From positions 3,950,734 to 4,014,733 of the forward strand of contig NZ_HG964446.1 in NCBI RefSeq assembly GCF_000689255.1: a stretch of DNA of 64,000 bases, written 5' to 3'. This DNA comes from Mycobacterium triplex (GTDB lineage: Bacteria; Actinomycetota; Actinomycetes; Mycobacteriales; Mycobacteriaceae). Shown in pieces: positions 1 through 9,002 of the stretch. Both the position numbers and the translations under genes were made by a program. Every line of letters begins with the position of its first letter. Within the stretch, counting starts at the first letter, position 1. Under the pieces are notes generated by a model. That model worked only from the letters and a program-made list of their open reading frames with translations, ran no database searches and had not been told where the DNA came from.

Positions 1-1071
1 ATGATCCGGGCGTCGGGCTACATCCCGCAGGTCTCGGTCGTCGTCGGCTTCGCCGCCGGCGGCGCGGCGTACGGGCCGGCGCTGACCGACGTCATCGTGA
101 TGGCGCCGGAAAGCCGGGTGTTCGTCACCGGGCCGGACGTGGTGCGCAGCGTCACCGGTGAGGACGTGGACATGTGCTCGCTGGGCGGTCCGGAAACCCA
201 CCACAAGAAGTCCGGCGTGTGCCACATCGTCGCCGAGGACGAGCTCGACGCTTACGAGCGTGGTCGCCGCCTGGTCGGATTGTTCTGCCAGCAAGGCCAT
301 TTCGACCGCACCAAGGCCGAGGCCGGTGACACCGATATCCACGCGCTGCTGCCGGAATCGGCGCGGCGGGCCTACGACGTGCACCCGATCGTGACCGCGA
401 TCCTCGACAACGACACCCCGTTCGACGAGTTCCAGGCCAACTGGGCGCCGTCGATGGTGGTCGGCCTGGGCCGGCTGTCGGGCCGTACGGTCGGCGTGCT
501 GGCCAACAACCCGCTGCGGCTGGGTGGCTGCCTGAACTCCGAAAGCGCCGAGAAGGCAGCCCGTTTCGTGCGGCTGTGCGACGCGTTCGGTATTCCGCTG
601 ATTGTCATCGTCGACGTTCCGGGCTACCTGCCCGGTGTCGACCAGGAGTGGGGCGGTGTGGTTCGCCGCGGCGCCAAACTGCTGCACGCGTTCGGTGAGG
701 CCACCGTCCCGCGGGTCACGCTGGTCACCCGAAAGACGTACGGCGGGGCCTACATTGCGATGAACTCCCGCTCGCTGAACGCGACCAAGGTGTACGCGTG
801 GCCGGACGCCGAGGTGGCCGTGATGGGCGCCAAGGCCGCGGTCGGCATTCTGCACAAACGCAAGCTGGCCGCCGCGCCCGACCACGAGCGCGAAGCGCTG
901 CACGACGAGTTGGCCGCCGAGCACGAGCGGATCGCCGGCGGCGTGGACAGCGCCATCGAGATCGGGGTGGTCGACGAGAAGATCGACCCGGCGCACACCC
1001 GCAGCAAGCTCTGCGAGGCGCTGGCCGAGGCGCCCGCCCGTCGCGGTCGCCACAAGAACATCCCGCTGTAG
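1..1071 (+). CDS. accD6: Acyl-CoA carboxylase carboxyltransferase subunit AccD6 (5' partial)
   Basis: Carboxyltransferase (beta) subunit of a biotin-dependent acyl-CoA carboxylase. In mycobacteria AccD6 supplies malonyl-CoA to fatty acid and mycolate synthesis in the cytosol. The window opens inside the gene: 356 codons remain of a family length near 470, so the N-terminal carboxyltransferase lobe is mostly missing and the first ATG is internal. The crotonase-like C-terminal lobe is visible, with the oxyanion-type stretches VVGFAAGGAAYGPAL and TYGGAYIAMNS and the C-terminus GRHKNIPL, which I recognise as AccD6. From memory, accD6 is the last gene of the fabD-acpM-kasA-kasB-accD6 FAS-II operon; the upstream genes would lie outside the window. 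It is convergent with glpD1, with an inverted repeat between them. Confidence 0.93.
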   Translation: MIRASGYIPQVSVVVGFAAGGAAYGPALTDVIVMAPESRVFVTGPDVVRSVTGEDVDMCSLGGPETHHKKSGVCHIVAEDELDAYERGRRLVGLFCQQGHFDRTKAEAGDTDIHALLPESARRAYDVHPIVTAILDNDTPFDEFQANWAPSMVVGLGRLSGRTVGVLANNPLRLGGCLNSESAEKAARFVRLCDAFGIPLIVIVDVPGYLPGVDQEWGGVVRRGAKLLHAFGEATVPRVTLVTRKTYGGAYIAMNSRSLNATKVYAWPDAEVAVMGAKAAVGILHKRKLAAAPDHEREALHDELAAEHERIAGGVDSAIEIGVVDEKIDPAHTRSKLCEALAEAPARRGRHKNIPL

Positions 1072-1082
1072 TCTCTCAGCGC

Positions 1083-1140
1083 GCGAGCGTAACGTCACGC
1101 CGGCAGACAACGCCGAATCTCGGCGTGCGGTTACGCTCGC
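1083..1140. terminator. Inverted repeat between convergent accD6 and glpD1
   Basis: The left arm (1083-1102) and right arm (1121-1140) are 20 bp each and pair at 18 of 20 positions. Both outer ends read GCGAGCGTAAC when viewed from their own gene. The right arm contains the glpD1 stop codon (1131-1133). The loop is 18 nt. There is no T-run, so if it is a terminator it is of the U-poor kind common in mycobacteria. A second copy of the same arm sequence lies at 10775-10832. Confidence 0.6.
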
Positions 1141-2672
1141 GAATGGCCGATCACGAACTCAGCCGCCACGGCCTCGACCCGCTCGCGATCGCGGGGCACC
1201 AGGCCGATCCGGGTCCGGCGATCGAGGATGTCGTCGACGTCCAGGGCGCATTCATGGGTGACCGCGTATTCGAACTCCGCGCGGGTCACGTCGATCCCCT
1301 CGGCAACCGGCTCGGTCGGGCGCTCGCAAGTGGCAACCGCGAGGACGTTGGGCGCCTCGGCGCCGTAGCGGGCCACCAGGGAGGCGGGCAGCTCGGACGG
1401 CGGCTCTGCGACCGGCCCGGGGTTGGACGGCGCCCCGATCAGCGGCAGGTTGCGAGTCCGGCAATTCGCGGCCGGTAGATGTCGCAGGCTCACGGCGCGG
1501 TCCAGGACGTCTTGGGCCATGAAGCGGTATTCGGTCAGCTTGCCGCCGATCACGCTGATGACCCCGGACGGCGACTCGACGACGGCGTGCTCGCGCGACA
1601 CGTCGGCGGTGCGACCCTCCCCGGTGTCGATCAACGGCCGCAGCCCGGCGTAGGCGCCGATCACATCGGTGGCCCGCAGCGCGGTCCCCAGCGCGGTGTT
1701 CACGGTGTCGAGCAGGAACTCCACCTCGCCCGAAGACGGCTCCGGCACATCGGGGATCGGACCGGGCGCGGCTTCATCGGTGAGCCCGAGGTAGACCCGG
1801 CCCAACTGTTCGGGCATCGCGAACACGAAACGATTGAGCTCGCCGGGAATCGGAATCGTCAGCGCCGCAGTCGGATTCCCGAACGCACTGGCGTCGAAGA
1901 CCAGGTGGGTGCCGCGGCTGGGCCGCAACCGCAGTGAGCCGTCGATCTCCCCCGCCCAGACCCCGGCCGCGTTGATCACCGCGGCGGCCGACACGTCGAA
2001 CGACTGCCCCGTGCGCTGATCGGTCAACCGCGCCGAGGTGCCGGTGGCCTCGGATGCCGCGACGTAGGTCAGGATCCGGGCGCCGTGCTGAGCCGCGGTG
2101 CGGGCGACCGCGGTGACCAGGCGGGCGTCGTCGATCAATTGCCCGTCGTAGGCCAGCAATCCACCGTCGAGGCCGTCGCGGCGCACCATCGGCGCCATCT
2201 CCAGCACCTGAGCAACCCCCACCCGACGCGAGCGCGGCAACGTCGACGACGAGGTTCCCGCCAGCATCCGCAAGGCGTCCCCGGCGAGGAACCCGGCGCG
2301 CACCAACGCGCGCTTACCAGAACTCATCGCCGGCAGCAGCGGAACCAATTGCGGCATCGCGCGCACAAGATGAGGAGCGTTGCGCGACATCAGGATTCCG
2401 CGTTCGATGGCGCTGCGCCGCGCGATTCCCACGTTGCCGGTCGCCAGGTAGCGCAGCCCGCCGTGGACCAGTTTGGAGCTCCAGCGGCTGGTGCCGAACG
2501 CCAGATCGTGCTTGTCCACCAGCGCCACCCGCAGCCCGCGCGACGCGGCGTCCAGTGCGATCCCGGCCCCGGTGATACCGCCGCCGATCACCAGCACATC
2601 GAGCGGCACGCCGTCGGCCAGCGCGTTGAGGTCGGCGGTGCGCCGCACCGCGTTCAACGAAGCGGTCATCAC
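1131..2672 (-). CDS. glpD1: FAD-dependent glycerol-3-phosphate dehydrogenase GlpD1
   Basis: Oxidises glycerol-3-phosphate to dihydroxyacetone phosphate, passing electrons via FAD to the membrane quinone pool. The protein is 513 aa, normal for the family. The N-terminal Rossmann FAD motif VLVIGGGITGAGIALDAASRG (split over about residues 26-46) is followed by the GlpD hallmark region SSKLVHGGLRYL near residue 67. The C-terminal GlpD helical domain is present. The gene overlaps the upstream TetR gene by 4 nt (ATGA), so the two are probably co-transcribed and the regulator may control glpD1. Position next to accD6 matches Rv2249c from memory. The protein begins with two Met codons; either could start. 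Confidence 0.92.
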   Translation of the reverse strand: MMTASLNAVRRTADLNALADGVPLDVLVIGGGITGAGIALDAASRGLRVALVDKHDLAFGTSRWSSKLVHGGLRYLATGNVGIARRSAIERGILMSRNAPHLVRAMPQLVPLLPAMSSGKRALVRAGFLAGDALRMLAGTSSSTLPRSRRVGVAQVLEMAPMVRRDGLDGGLLAYDGQLIDDARLVTAVARTAAQHGARILTYVAASEATGTSARLTDQRTGQSFDVSAAAVINAAGVWAGEIDGSLRLRPSRGTHLVFDASAFGNPTAALTIPIPGELNRFVFAMPEQLGRVYLGLTDEAAPGPIPDVPEPSSGEVEFLLDTVNTALGTALRATDVIGAYAGLRPLIDTGEGRTADVSREHAVVESPSGVISVIGGKLTEYRFMAQDVLDRAVSLRHLPAANCRTRNLPLIGAPSNPGPVAEPPSELPASLVARYGAEAPNVLAVATCERPTEPVAEGIDVTRAEFEYAVTHECALDVDDILDRRTRIGLVPRDRERVEAVAAEFVIGHSRA

Positions 2673-3232
2673 GACAGGTATCCGTTCAGCGAGTGGGCAA
2701 GTTCGGTGGCCAGTGCGTCGGCATCGAGGATCGGGCGCACGATCCGCTCGGACTGAATCGTCGACTGCGCGATCAGCAACACCATGGTGGCCATCTGCAG
2801 CGGATCCCCCGCCCGCACGCTGCCGGTGCGTTGGGCCACCCGCAACCGGTCGGCGAGCGCGCCGATCAGCATCTGCTGGCTTTCGCCGAGGCGTTCGGTG
2901 ATGTAGATCGGCGCCAGGTGCGAATGCATCACCGACATGATCAGCTCGTCGCGACGCAACAGGTTGGCCACCGAAACGATTTGGCGCACCAGCGATTCGC
3001 GGTCTTCACCCAGCAGCGGCGCCTCGTGCATCACACCGGTGATCCGTTGGGTCAGCAGCGCCGCCACGATCGACGGCGTGTCCGGCCAGCGGCGGTACAC
3101 GGTCGGCCTGCTCACGCCCGCGCGCCGGGCAATCTCGGCGAGGGTCACCCGGTCGACCCCGAAATCGACCACGCAGCTGGCCGCCGCCGCGAGGATTCGG
3201 TCGGCCACATCCAGTTTACTGATTGACAGCAT
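2669..3232 (-). CDS. TetR/AcrR-family transcriptional regulator upstream of glpD1
   Basis: 187 aa. The N-terminal helix-turn-helix is clear (residues about 8-55: ILAAAASCVVDFGVDRVTL, then RAGVSRPTVYRRWPD), followed by a ligand-binding domain without recognisable specificity. It is divergent from the flavoprotein gene at 3250 with only 17 nt between the two start codons, so both promoters overlap and at least one transcript is probably leaderless. It is translationally coupled to glpD1. Ligand unknown; control of glpD1 and of the divergent gene is inferred from layout only. Corresponds to Rv2250c from memory. Confidence 0.85.
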   Translation of the reverse strand: MLSISKLDVADRILAAAASCVVDFGVDRVTLAEIARRAGVSRPTVYRRWPDTPSIVAALLTQRITGVMHEAPLLGEDRESLVRQIVSVANLLRRDELIMSVMHSHLAPIYITERLGESQQMLIGALADRLRVAQRTGSVRAGDPLQMATMVLLIAQSTIQSERIVRPILDADALATELAHSLNGYLS

Positions 3233-3249
3233 GTGTAATACTGTAACGC

Positions 3250-4866
3250 ATGACGCCTGATCCTGGGACCGAGCAACTCCTTCCGCCGATGAAATGGAAC
3301 GCGTGGGGAGATCCCGCTAGCGCCAAACCACTCTCCGACGGCATCCGGTCGCTGCTGAAACAGGCTGTCGGCCTGCAAGATTCGGATCACGCCGAGCTCA
3401 CTCCCGAGCAGGTACAGCTGCGCCCCTCGGCGCTGTCACAAGGGGACAAGGACGCGCTCGCCGGGATCGTCGGCGACGAGTATTGCCGCACCGACGACCG
3501 CGATCGGCTGCTGCACGCCGGCGGCAAGTCCACCCTCGACCTGCTGAAGCGAAAACTTAAAGCGCAAGATGCGCCCGACGCCGTCCTGCTGCCCGGCGAC
3601 GAAGACGCCGTCGCAAAGATACTGCGCTACTGCTCCGAGCATCGCATCGCCGTGGTCCCGTTCGGCGGCGGCACCAGCGTGGTCGGCGGCCTCGACCCCA
3701 TCCGCGGCGACTTCGAAGCCGTCGTCTCGCTGGATCTGCGTCGCTTCGACCAACTCCTCGAGCTCGACGAGGTGTCCGGGCAGGCCGTCCTGGGGGCGGG
3801 CCTGACGGGTCCGGACGCCGAACGTTTGCTTGGCGCGCAAGGCTTTTCGCTCGGGCACTTCCCGCAGAGCTTCCAATACGCCACGATCGGTGGCTTCGCC
3901 GCGACCCGCTCGTCGGGTCAGGATTCGGCCGGCTACGGCCGGTTCAACGACATGGTGCGCGGCCTGCGGATGATCACCCCGGCCGGAACGCTGGACCTGG
4001 GCCGCGGACCGGAGTCGGCCGCCGGCCCCGACCTGCGTCAGCTGCTGATCGGGTCGGAGGGAACCTTCGGGGTGATCACGCAGGTGCGGCTGCGAGTGCA
4101 CCCGACGCCGGAAGCCGTCCGCTACGAAGCCTGGTCGTTCGCCGATTTCGCGACCGGAGCGGCGGCCTTGCGGGCGGTCACCCAGAATGCGACCGGCCCC
4201 ACCGTGATTCGGCTGTCCGACGAAGCGGAGACCGGAGTCAACTTGGCCACCACCGAGGCGATCGGGGAAAACCAGATCACCGGCGGCTGCCTGGGCATCA
4301 CCGTCTTCGAAGGCACCAAGGAACACGTCGAGAGCCGGCACGCCGAAACCCGTGAATTGCTAAGCGCTAAGGGCGGCACGTCACTGGGTGAGGGTCCCGC
4401 GCAGGCCTGGGAGCGCGGCCGGTTCGGCGCGCCATATCTGCGCGACTCGCTGCTGGCCGCGGGCGCGCTCTGCGAGACGCTGGAGACCGCGACCGAGTGG
4501 TCCAACGTCGCGGCACTCAAGGCCGCCGTCACCGAGGCATTGACGACCGCGTTGGCCGAATCCGGTACGCCGGCGCTGGTGATGTGCCACATTTCGCACG
4601 TGTACCCCACCGGCGCATCGCTGTATTTCACCGTCGTCGCCGGGCAGCGAGGAAATCCGATCGAGCAGTGGCAGGCCGCCAAGAAGGCCGCGTCGGACGC
4701 GATCGTCGCGACCGGCGGCACCATCACCCATCACCACGCGGTCGGCGCCGATCACCGGCCCTGGATGCGCGACGAGGTGGGCGACCTGGGTGTGCAGGTG
4801 TTGCGCGCGGTCAAGGCGACCCTGGATCCGGCGGGAATCCTCAATCCCGGCAAGCTGATTCCGTGA
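3250..4866 (+). CDS. FAD-linked oxidase, alkyl-DHAP-synthase-like
   Basis: 538 aa flavoprotein of the vanillyl-alcohol-oxidase/FAD_binding_4 superfamily. The FAD-binding segment around residues 130-160 includes VVPFGGGTSVVGGLD, and a second conserved stretch is IGGFAATRSSGQDSAGYGRF. The C-terminus ends in the typical LDPAGILNPGKLIP. The overall layout resembles alkyl-dihydroxyacetone-phosphate synthase, so a role in lipid metabolism is plausible, but the substrate is not readable from sequence. The start codon lies 17 nt from the divergent TetR start, so a leaderless or very short leader is likely. The stop overlaps the GTG start of the next gene by 4 nt, suggesting an operon. Corresponds to Rv2251 from memory. 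Confidence 0.85.
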   Translation: MTPDPGTEQLLPPMKWNAWGDPASAKPLSDGIRSLLKQAVGLQDSDHAELTPEQVQLRPSALSQGDKDALAGIVGDEYCRTDDRDRLLHAGGKSTLDLLKRKLKAQDAPDAVLLPGDEDAVAKILRYCSEHRIAVVPFGGGTSVVGGLDPIRGDFEAVVSLDLRRFDQLLELDEVSGQAVLGAGLTGPDAERLLGAQGFSLGHFPQSFQYATIGGFAATRSSGQDSAGYGRFNDMVRGLRMITPAGTLDLGRGPESAAGPDLRQLLIGSEGTFGVITQVRLRVHPTPEAVRYEAWSFADFATGAAALRAVTQNATGPTVIRLSDEAETGVNLATTEAIGENQITGGCLGITVFEGTKEHVESRHAETRELLSAKGGTSLGEGPAQAWERGRFGAPYLRDSLLAAGALCETLETATEWSNVAALKAAVTEALTTALAESGTPALVMCHISHVYPTGASLYFTVVAGQRGNPIEQWQAAKKAASDAIVATGGTITHHHAVGADHRPWMRDEVGDLGVQVLRAVKATLDPAGILNPGKLIP

Positions 4867-5771
4867 AACGCGAGATCAGCAAGGTCACCGCGCTGACCAA
4901 TCCCCTCTCGGGCCACGGCACCGCGGTGCAGGCGGCGCAGGCCGCCATCGCGCGGCTGCACGAGCGCGGTGTCGAAGTCAACGAGATCATCGGCGACAAC
5001 GCCGAAGACGCCCGGCATCTGGCCGCCGCGGCCATCGAACGCGGCACCGACGCGCTGGTGGCCACCGGCGGCGACGGCGTCATCTCCAACGCGCTGCAAC
5101 TGTTGGCGGGCACCGACATTCCGCTGGGCATCATCCCGGCGGGCACCGGCAACGACCATGCCCGTGAATTCGGTATCCCCACAAAGGATCCCGAGGCCGC
5201 CGCGGACATCGTCGTCGACGGCTGGACCCAGACGATCGATCTGGGCCGCATCCGGGCCGCCGACGGCCGCGAAAAGTGGTTCGGCACCGTGGCGGCCGCC
5301 GGATTCGATTCCTTGGTGACCGATCGCGCGAATCGGATGAGCTGGCCGCACGGGCGGCTGCGCTACTACCTCGCGATGCTCGCCGAACTCACGCAACTGC
5401 GGATGTTGCCGTTCCGCTTGGTGCTCGACGGCAGCAAGCAGATCGACACCGATATCACCATGGTGGCCGTCGGCAACACCCGCAGCTACGGCGGCGGGCT
5501 GCTGGTCTGTCCGAACGCCGATTACACCGACGGCCTGCTGGACATCACAATGGTGCACACCGCATCCCGGACGAAATTCGTCCGGCTGTTCCCGACCGTG
5601 CTCAAGGGCACCCACGTCGACCTCGACGAGGTCAGCACCGCGCGCGCCAAGACGATCCACATCGAATGTCCCGGCATCAACGTCTACGCCGACGGCGACT
5701 TCGCCTGCCCGCTGCCGGCGGAACTCTCCGCGGTGCCCGGCGCGCTGCAGATCCTGCGCGCGGCCGTGTAA
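4863..5771 (+). CDS. Diacylglycerol/lipid kinase family protein
   Basis: 302 aa with the DAGK/NAD-kinase-like fold. The nucleotide-binding motif ATGGDGVISNAL (about residues 67-78) and the following GIIPAGTGNDHAREFG (about 91-106) are diagnostic of diacylglycerol kinase/YegS-type lipid kinases. I chose the GTG at 4863, which overlaps the upstream stop codon (GTGA), because it gives the expected length and the protein starts directly before TNPLSGHG, the phosphate-binding N-terminus of the family. Known mycobacterial relatives (Rv2252, from memory) are linked to phosphatidylinositol mannoside synthesis. Translationally coupled to the upstream flavoprotein. Confidence 0.87.
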   Translation: MKREISKVTALTNPLSGHGTAVQAAQAAIARLHERGVEVNEIIGDNAEDARHLAAAAIERGTDALVATGGDGVISNALQLLAGTDIPLGIIPAGTGNDHAREFGIPTKDPEAAADIVVDGWTQTIDLGRIRAADGREKWFGTVAAAGFDSLVTDRANRMSWPHGRLRYYLAMLAELTQLRMLPFRLVLDGSKQIDTDITMVAVGNTRSYGGGLLVCPNADYTDGLLDITMVHTASRTKFVRLFPTVLKGTHVDLDEVSTARAKTIHIECPGINVYADGDFACPLPAELSAVPGALQILRAAV

Positions 5772-5827
5772 CAAACGCTGCGACAAACGCGACATCAGGG
5801 CAGATATGGGCCGCCCTGGGAGGAACG

Positions 5828-6349
5828 ATGTCGGGACATCGCACAATGACGCTGGTCGCCGTGGCCGTCGCACTCGGCGGCGCGCTGGCCAAGGCCCCCG
5901 CGCAGGCAGCCGATCCGCTGTGGAACGGGCAGTACATCCTGACGCTGTCGGCCAACGCGAAGGTGGGCACCAGCATGGCGGCCCGCCAACCCGAATTCGC
6001 CCACCGGGCCAGCGTCTCGATCACCTCGAAATGCGCGGCGGGCGTCTGCACCGCCACGGTGAACGACCCGCCGCCGCCCAAGAACGACTCGATGCCGCGC
6101 GCGATCGAATTCACCTGGAACGGGTCCCAGTGGGTGCGCGAGATGACCTGGCAATGGGACTGCCTGTTGCCCGACGGGACAACCGAATCCGACCCGGCGA
6201 AATCGATCACGGCCTACACGCCCGGGGCGAATGGCGTGCTGACCGGCGTCTTTCACACCGATATCAAAAGTGGCGCATGTCAGGGCAATGTCGACATGCC
6301 GGTGTCCGCCGCGCCGGCGAACCCGCCGACCGTGCCACCTACCGTTTGA
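5828..6349 (+). CDS. Secreted hypothetical protein (Rv2253-like)
   Basis: 173 aa. Residues 1-28 form a Sec signal peptide: a short basic start, a hydrophobic core (LVAVAVALGGALA) and an A-x-A type cleavage site near PAQAADP. The mature part contains four Cys that could form disulphides (two near CAAGVC, one in WDCLLPDG, one near GACQG) and a Pro-rich tail. No catalytic motif is visible. The chosen ATG follows GGGAGGAACG, a good ribosome binding site. It lies 56 nt downstream of the lipid kinase gene and may share its transcript. Function unknown. Confidence 0.78.
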   Translation: MSGHRTMTLVAVAVALGGALAKAPAQAADPLWNGQYILTLSANAKVGTSMAARQPEFAHRASVSITSKCAAGVCTATVNDPPPPKNDSMPRAIEFTWNGSQWVREMTWQWDCLLPDGTTESDPAKSITAYTPGANGVLTGVFHTDIKSGACQGNVDMPVSAAPANPPTVPPTV

Positions 6350-6401
6350 TGGTCGTGACCCGCTGCGCCCGGCTACGCCGCGCTTGCGATCACGACGGAG
6401 G

Positions 6402-6914
6402 TTAGCCGACGCCGCGGCTGAGCCAGGTCACTTCGCCGGCGTCGCCGCCGTCGCGGTAGACCTCGAGCGCCTCGTCCCACGCCGTTCCCAGCACCGAGTC
6501 CAGCTCGGCGGCCAGGGTGTCGGCGCCCTGCGCCATCATCGACCGCAGCCGCATCTCCCCGACCATCACGTCGCCGTTGGCGCTCATCGACCCGCTCCAC
6601 AGGCCCAATTGCGGGGTGTGGCTGAACCGGTGGCCGTCGACTCCGGGGCTGGGGTCCTCGGTGACCTCGAACCGCAGCACTGACCAGGACCGCAGCGCGT
6701 TGGCCAACCGGGCACCGGTACCCACCGGACCGACCCAATTGGTGACAGCGCGCAGCTGTCCGGGCATCGCCGGCTGCGGTGTCCACACCAAGTTGGCCTT
6801 GGACTGCAGGGTCGACGACAGCGCCCACTCGACATGCGGGCATACCGCCGCGGGCGAGGCGTGGACGTACACCACACCAGCCGTCACGTCGGCAAATTGG
6901 TTCGACGCACGCAT
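6402..6914 (-). CDS. DUF3145 family protein
   Basis: 170 aa actinobacterial protein that I recognise as DUF3145 (Rv2256c-like, from memory). It has conserved Trp-rich stretches such as HVEWALSSTL and RSWSVLRFEVTEDPSPG and ends GEVTWLSRGVG. There is no signal peptide or membrane segment. Function unknown. The start at 6914 follows an AGGAGCAGGT stretch, a strong ribosome binding site. The 127 nt upstream are AT-richer than the surroundings and presumably hold its promoter. Confidence 0.8.
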   Translation of the reverse strand: MRASNQFADVTAGVVYVHASPAAVCPHVEWALSSTLQSKANLVWTPQPAMPGQLRAVTNWVGPVGTGARLANALRSWSVLRFEVTEDPSPGVDGHRFSHTPQLGLWSGSMSANGDVMVGEMRLRSMMAQGADTLAAELDSVLGTAWDEALEVYRDGGDAGEVTWLSRGVG

Positions 6915-7041
6915 CTACCTGCTCCTTCGGTTCCACGAGGGACGTCTTCCCCAACGACCTGGCGGACCGACAAGCAGATGCTTTTGTTTCGTGCGTGTCT
7001 ATTGTGCCCTGTGATACCCGTGTTGCGCTAGTGCTCGATGC

Positions 7042-7869
7042 CTATTTCATGTATTGGACTAGCACCGCGTCGGCGACGGCCGGCCACAAGTCCAGTGCCC
7101 AGTCGCCGAAATCGCGGTCGGTCAGGGCCACCAGCACCAGCTCCGCGGCGGGATCTGCCCAGATGAAGCCGCCTGCCTGGCCGAAATGGCCGTAGGTGCG
7201 CGCCGAGTTGCGGGCGCCGGTCCAATGCGGCGTCTTGGAGTCCCTGATCTCGAAACCCAGGCCCCAATCGTTGGGCCGCTGCACGCCGTAGCCGGGCAAC
7301 ACGCCGTTCAGGCCGGGAAACTGCACGGCCGTCGCCTCGGCGTGCAGCTCGGCCGACACGGTCGACGGTCGCAGCAGGTCACCGGCGAACGCCGCCAGGT
7401 CCGCGACCGTCGAGGTCGCCCCGTATCCGGCCTCCGACGCGCCGCCGTCCAGCCGGGTAGCGCCCATGTTCAACGGCTCGCACACCGCCTCGGCGAGGTA
7501 GCGGCTGAAGTCGATGCCCGACGCGCGTTCCACGGTCTCGGCCAGCACGGCGAAGCCGTAGTTGGAATACACCCGCCGAGTGCCCGGCTTGGCCAGCACC
7601 CGACCGTCCAGCATTGCCAGACCCGACGCGTGCGCCAGCAGGTGCCGAACCGTCGAGCCGGGCGGACCGGCCGGGGTGTCCAGCTCGACGACGCCCTCCT
7701 CGATCGCGACCTGCACGGCGCGCGCGACCAGCGGCTTGGTGACCGACGCCAGCGTGAACACCCGCTCGGTGTCGCCGTGGGTGGCCAGCAACCCGGCGGG
7801 TCCGATCACCGCGGCGGCAGCAGCCGACACCGGCCAATCGTCGAGGGCATCGAGAGCAGCGCGCGTCAC
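7042..7869 (-). CDS. Serine beta-lactamase/penicillin-binding-like hydrolase
   Basis: 275 aa, class C beta-lactamase superfamily (esterase/DD-peptidase fold). The catalytic triad of motifs is present: SVTK (S-x-x-K) near residue 42, YSNYG (Y-x-N) near residue 101 and GHFGQAGGF (H-x-G variant of K-T-G) near residue 228. No signal peptide is visible, so it is probably cytoplasmic and its substrate is likely an ester or peptide rather than a beta-lactam. The GTG start overlaps the upstream methyltransferase gene by 4 nt, so the two form an operon. Corresponds to Rv2257c from memory. Confidence 0.85.
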   Translation of the reverse strand: MTRAALDALDDWPVSAAAAAVIGPAGLLATHGDTERVFTLASVTKPLVARAVQVAIEEGVVELDTPAGPPGSTVRHLLAHASGLAMLDGRVLAKPGTRRVYSNYGFAVLAETVERASGIDFSRYLAEAVCEPLNMGATRLDGGASEAGYGATSTVADLAAFAGDLLRPSTVSAELHAEATAVQFPGLNGVLPGYGVQRPNDWGLGFEIRDSKTPHWTGARNSARTYGHFGQAGGFIWADPAAELVLVALTDRDFGDWALDLWPAVADAVLVQYMK

Positions 7870-8930
7870 TTCGTCGCGATGTAGTAGTTGTTGATCGGGT
7901 CCGACTCGATCTCGGCCACCCGCACGTCGGCGAATCCGGCGTCGCCGAGCATCGAGACGGCCAGCTGCGTTCCCCAGGCCGTGCCCAGCCCGGCACCGCC
8001 GAGGGCCAGCGACACCGTCATGCAGTGCATCAGCGACACGGTGTAGAGGTAGGTGCTCATGGGGACGTCGACGTTCTCCTCGAGCCGGCTGGATGCCTTG
8101 ATGTCGGCCATCAAGAACACGCCACCGGGTCGCAGCGCGCGATGGATGTTCTCCAGCACCCGCGCCGGCTGCGCCTGATCGTGGATGGCGTCGAACACCG
8201 TGATCACGTCGTAGGCGTCCGTCTTGTCCAGCTCGGTCAGATTGTGGCTCTCGAAAGTCGCATTGGTCAGCCCCAGGCGAGCCGCCTCGGCGACGCCGGT
8301 CGCGATGGCCTCATCCGAGAAGTCGATGCCGGTGAACCGGCTCGACGGGAACGCTTGGGCCATCACGTTGATCGCGTGGCCGCTGCCGCACCCGAAATCG
8401 GCGACGTCGGCGCCGGAGCGCAGGCGGTCCGGTAGGCCGTCGACCAACGGCAGCACGACGTCGACGAGCGCGATGTCGAACACCATCGCACTTTGCTCGG
8501 CCATCAGCGCGTGGAAGCGCGGGAATTCGCTGTACGGCAGCCCACCACCCTCGCGGAAGCAGCCGAGGATTTTCTGCTCGACCTCGCCGAGGTGCGGGAG
8601 GAACATGGCCACCACGGCCAGGTTGTCCGGGCCGGCGGCACGGGTGAGCACCGCCGCACGATGGGCGGGCAGCGAGTAGGTTCCGGTGTCGGCGTCGTAG
8701 TCGACGACATGCCCGGTCGTCATGCCGCCCAACCACTCCCGGACGTAGCGCTCGTTGAGACCTGCCGCGTCGGCGAGCTGCGCGCTGGTGACCGGCCCGA
8801 CTTCGGCCATCGTGTCCAGCAGGCCCGTTTGGTGTCCGATACTCAGCAGGATCACCAGGCTCGCATCGTCGATTGCCGAGACCACGCGTCCGGCGAATTC
8901 TTCGACATTCTCCACAGCCGTCACGCTCAC
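7866..8930 (-). CDS. SAM-dependent methyltransferase with N-terminal winged helix
   Basis: 354 aa. The N-terminal about 90 residues look like the helical/winged-helix dimerisation domain typical of small-molecule O-methyltransferases (QLADAAGLNERYVREWLGGM). The catalytic domain carries the SAM motif VADFGCGSGHAINVMAQAFP near residue 178 and a post-I acidic residue in FTGIDFSDEAI. Substrate unknown. Translationally coupled to the serine hydrolase downstream and divergent from mscR with 72 nt between starts. Corresponds to Rv2258c from memory. Confidence 0.87.
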   Translation of the reverse strand: MSVTAVENVEEFAGRVVSAIDDASLVILLSIGHQTGLLDTMAEVGPVTSAQLADAAGLNERYVREWLGGMTTGHVVDYDADTGTYSLPAHRAAVLTRAAGPDNLAVVAMFLPHLGEVEQKILGCFREGGGLPYSEFPRFHALMAEQSAMVFDIALVDVVLPLVDGLPDRLRSGADVADFGCGSGHAINVMAQAFPSSRFTGIDFSDEAIATGVAEAARLGLTNATFESHNLTELDKTDAYDVITVFDAIHDQAQPARVLENIHRALRPGGVFLMADIKASSRLEENVDVPMSTYLYTVSLMHCMTVSLALGGAGLGTAWGTQLAVSMLGDAGFADVRVAEIESDPINNYYIATK

Positions 8931-9002
8931 GGACGCTACACCCGGTTTATGGGTGGACAGCCCGACGGGAGATGTATGGCGGCGAACAGTAGGTTGTAGC
9001 CC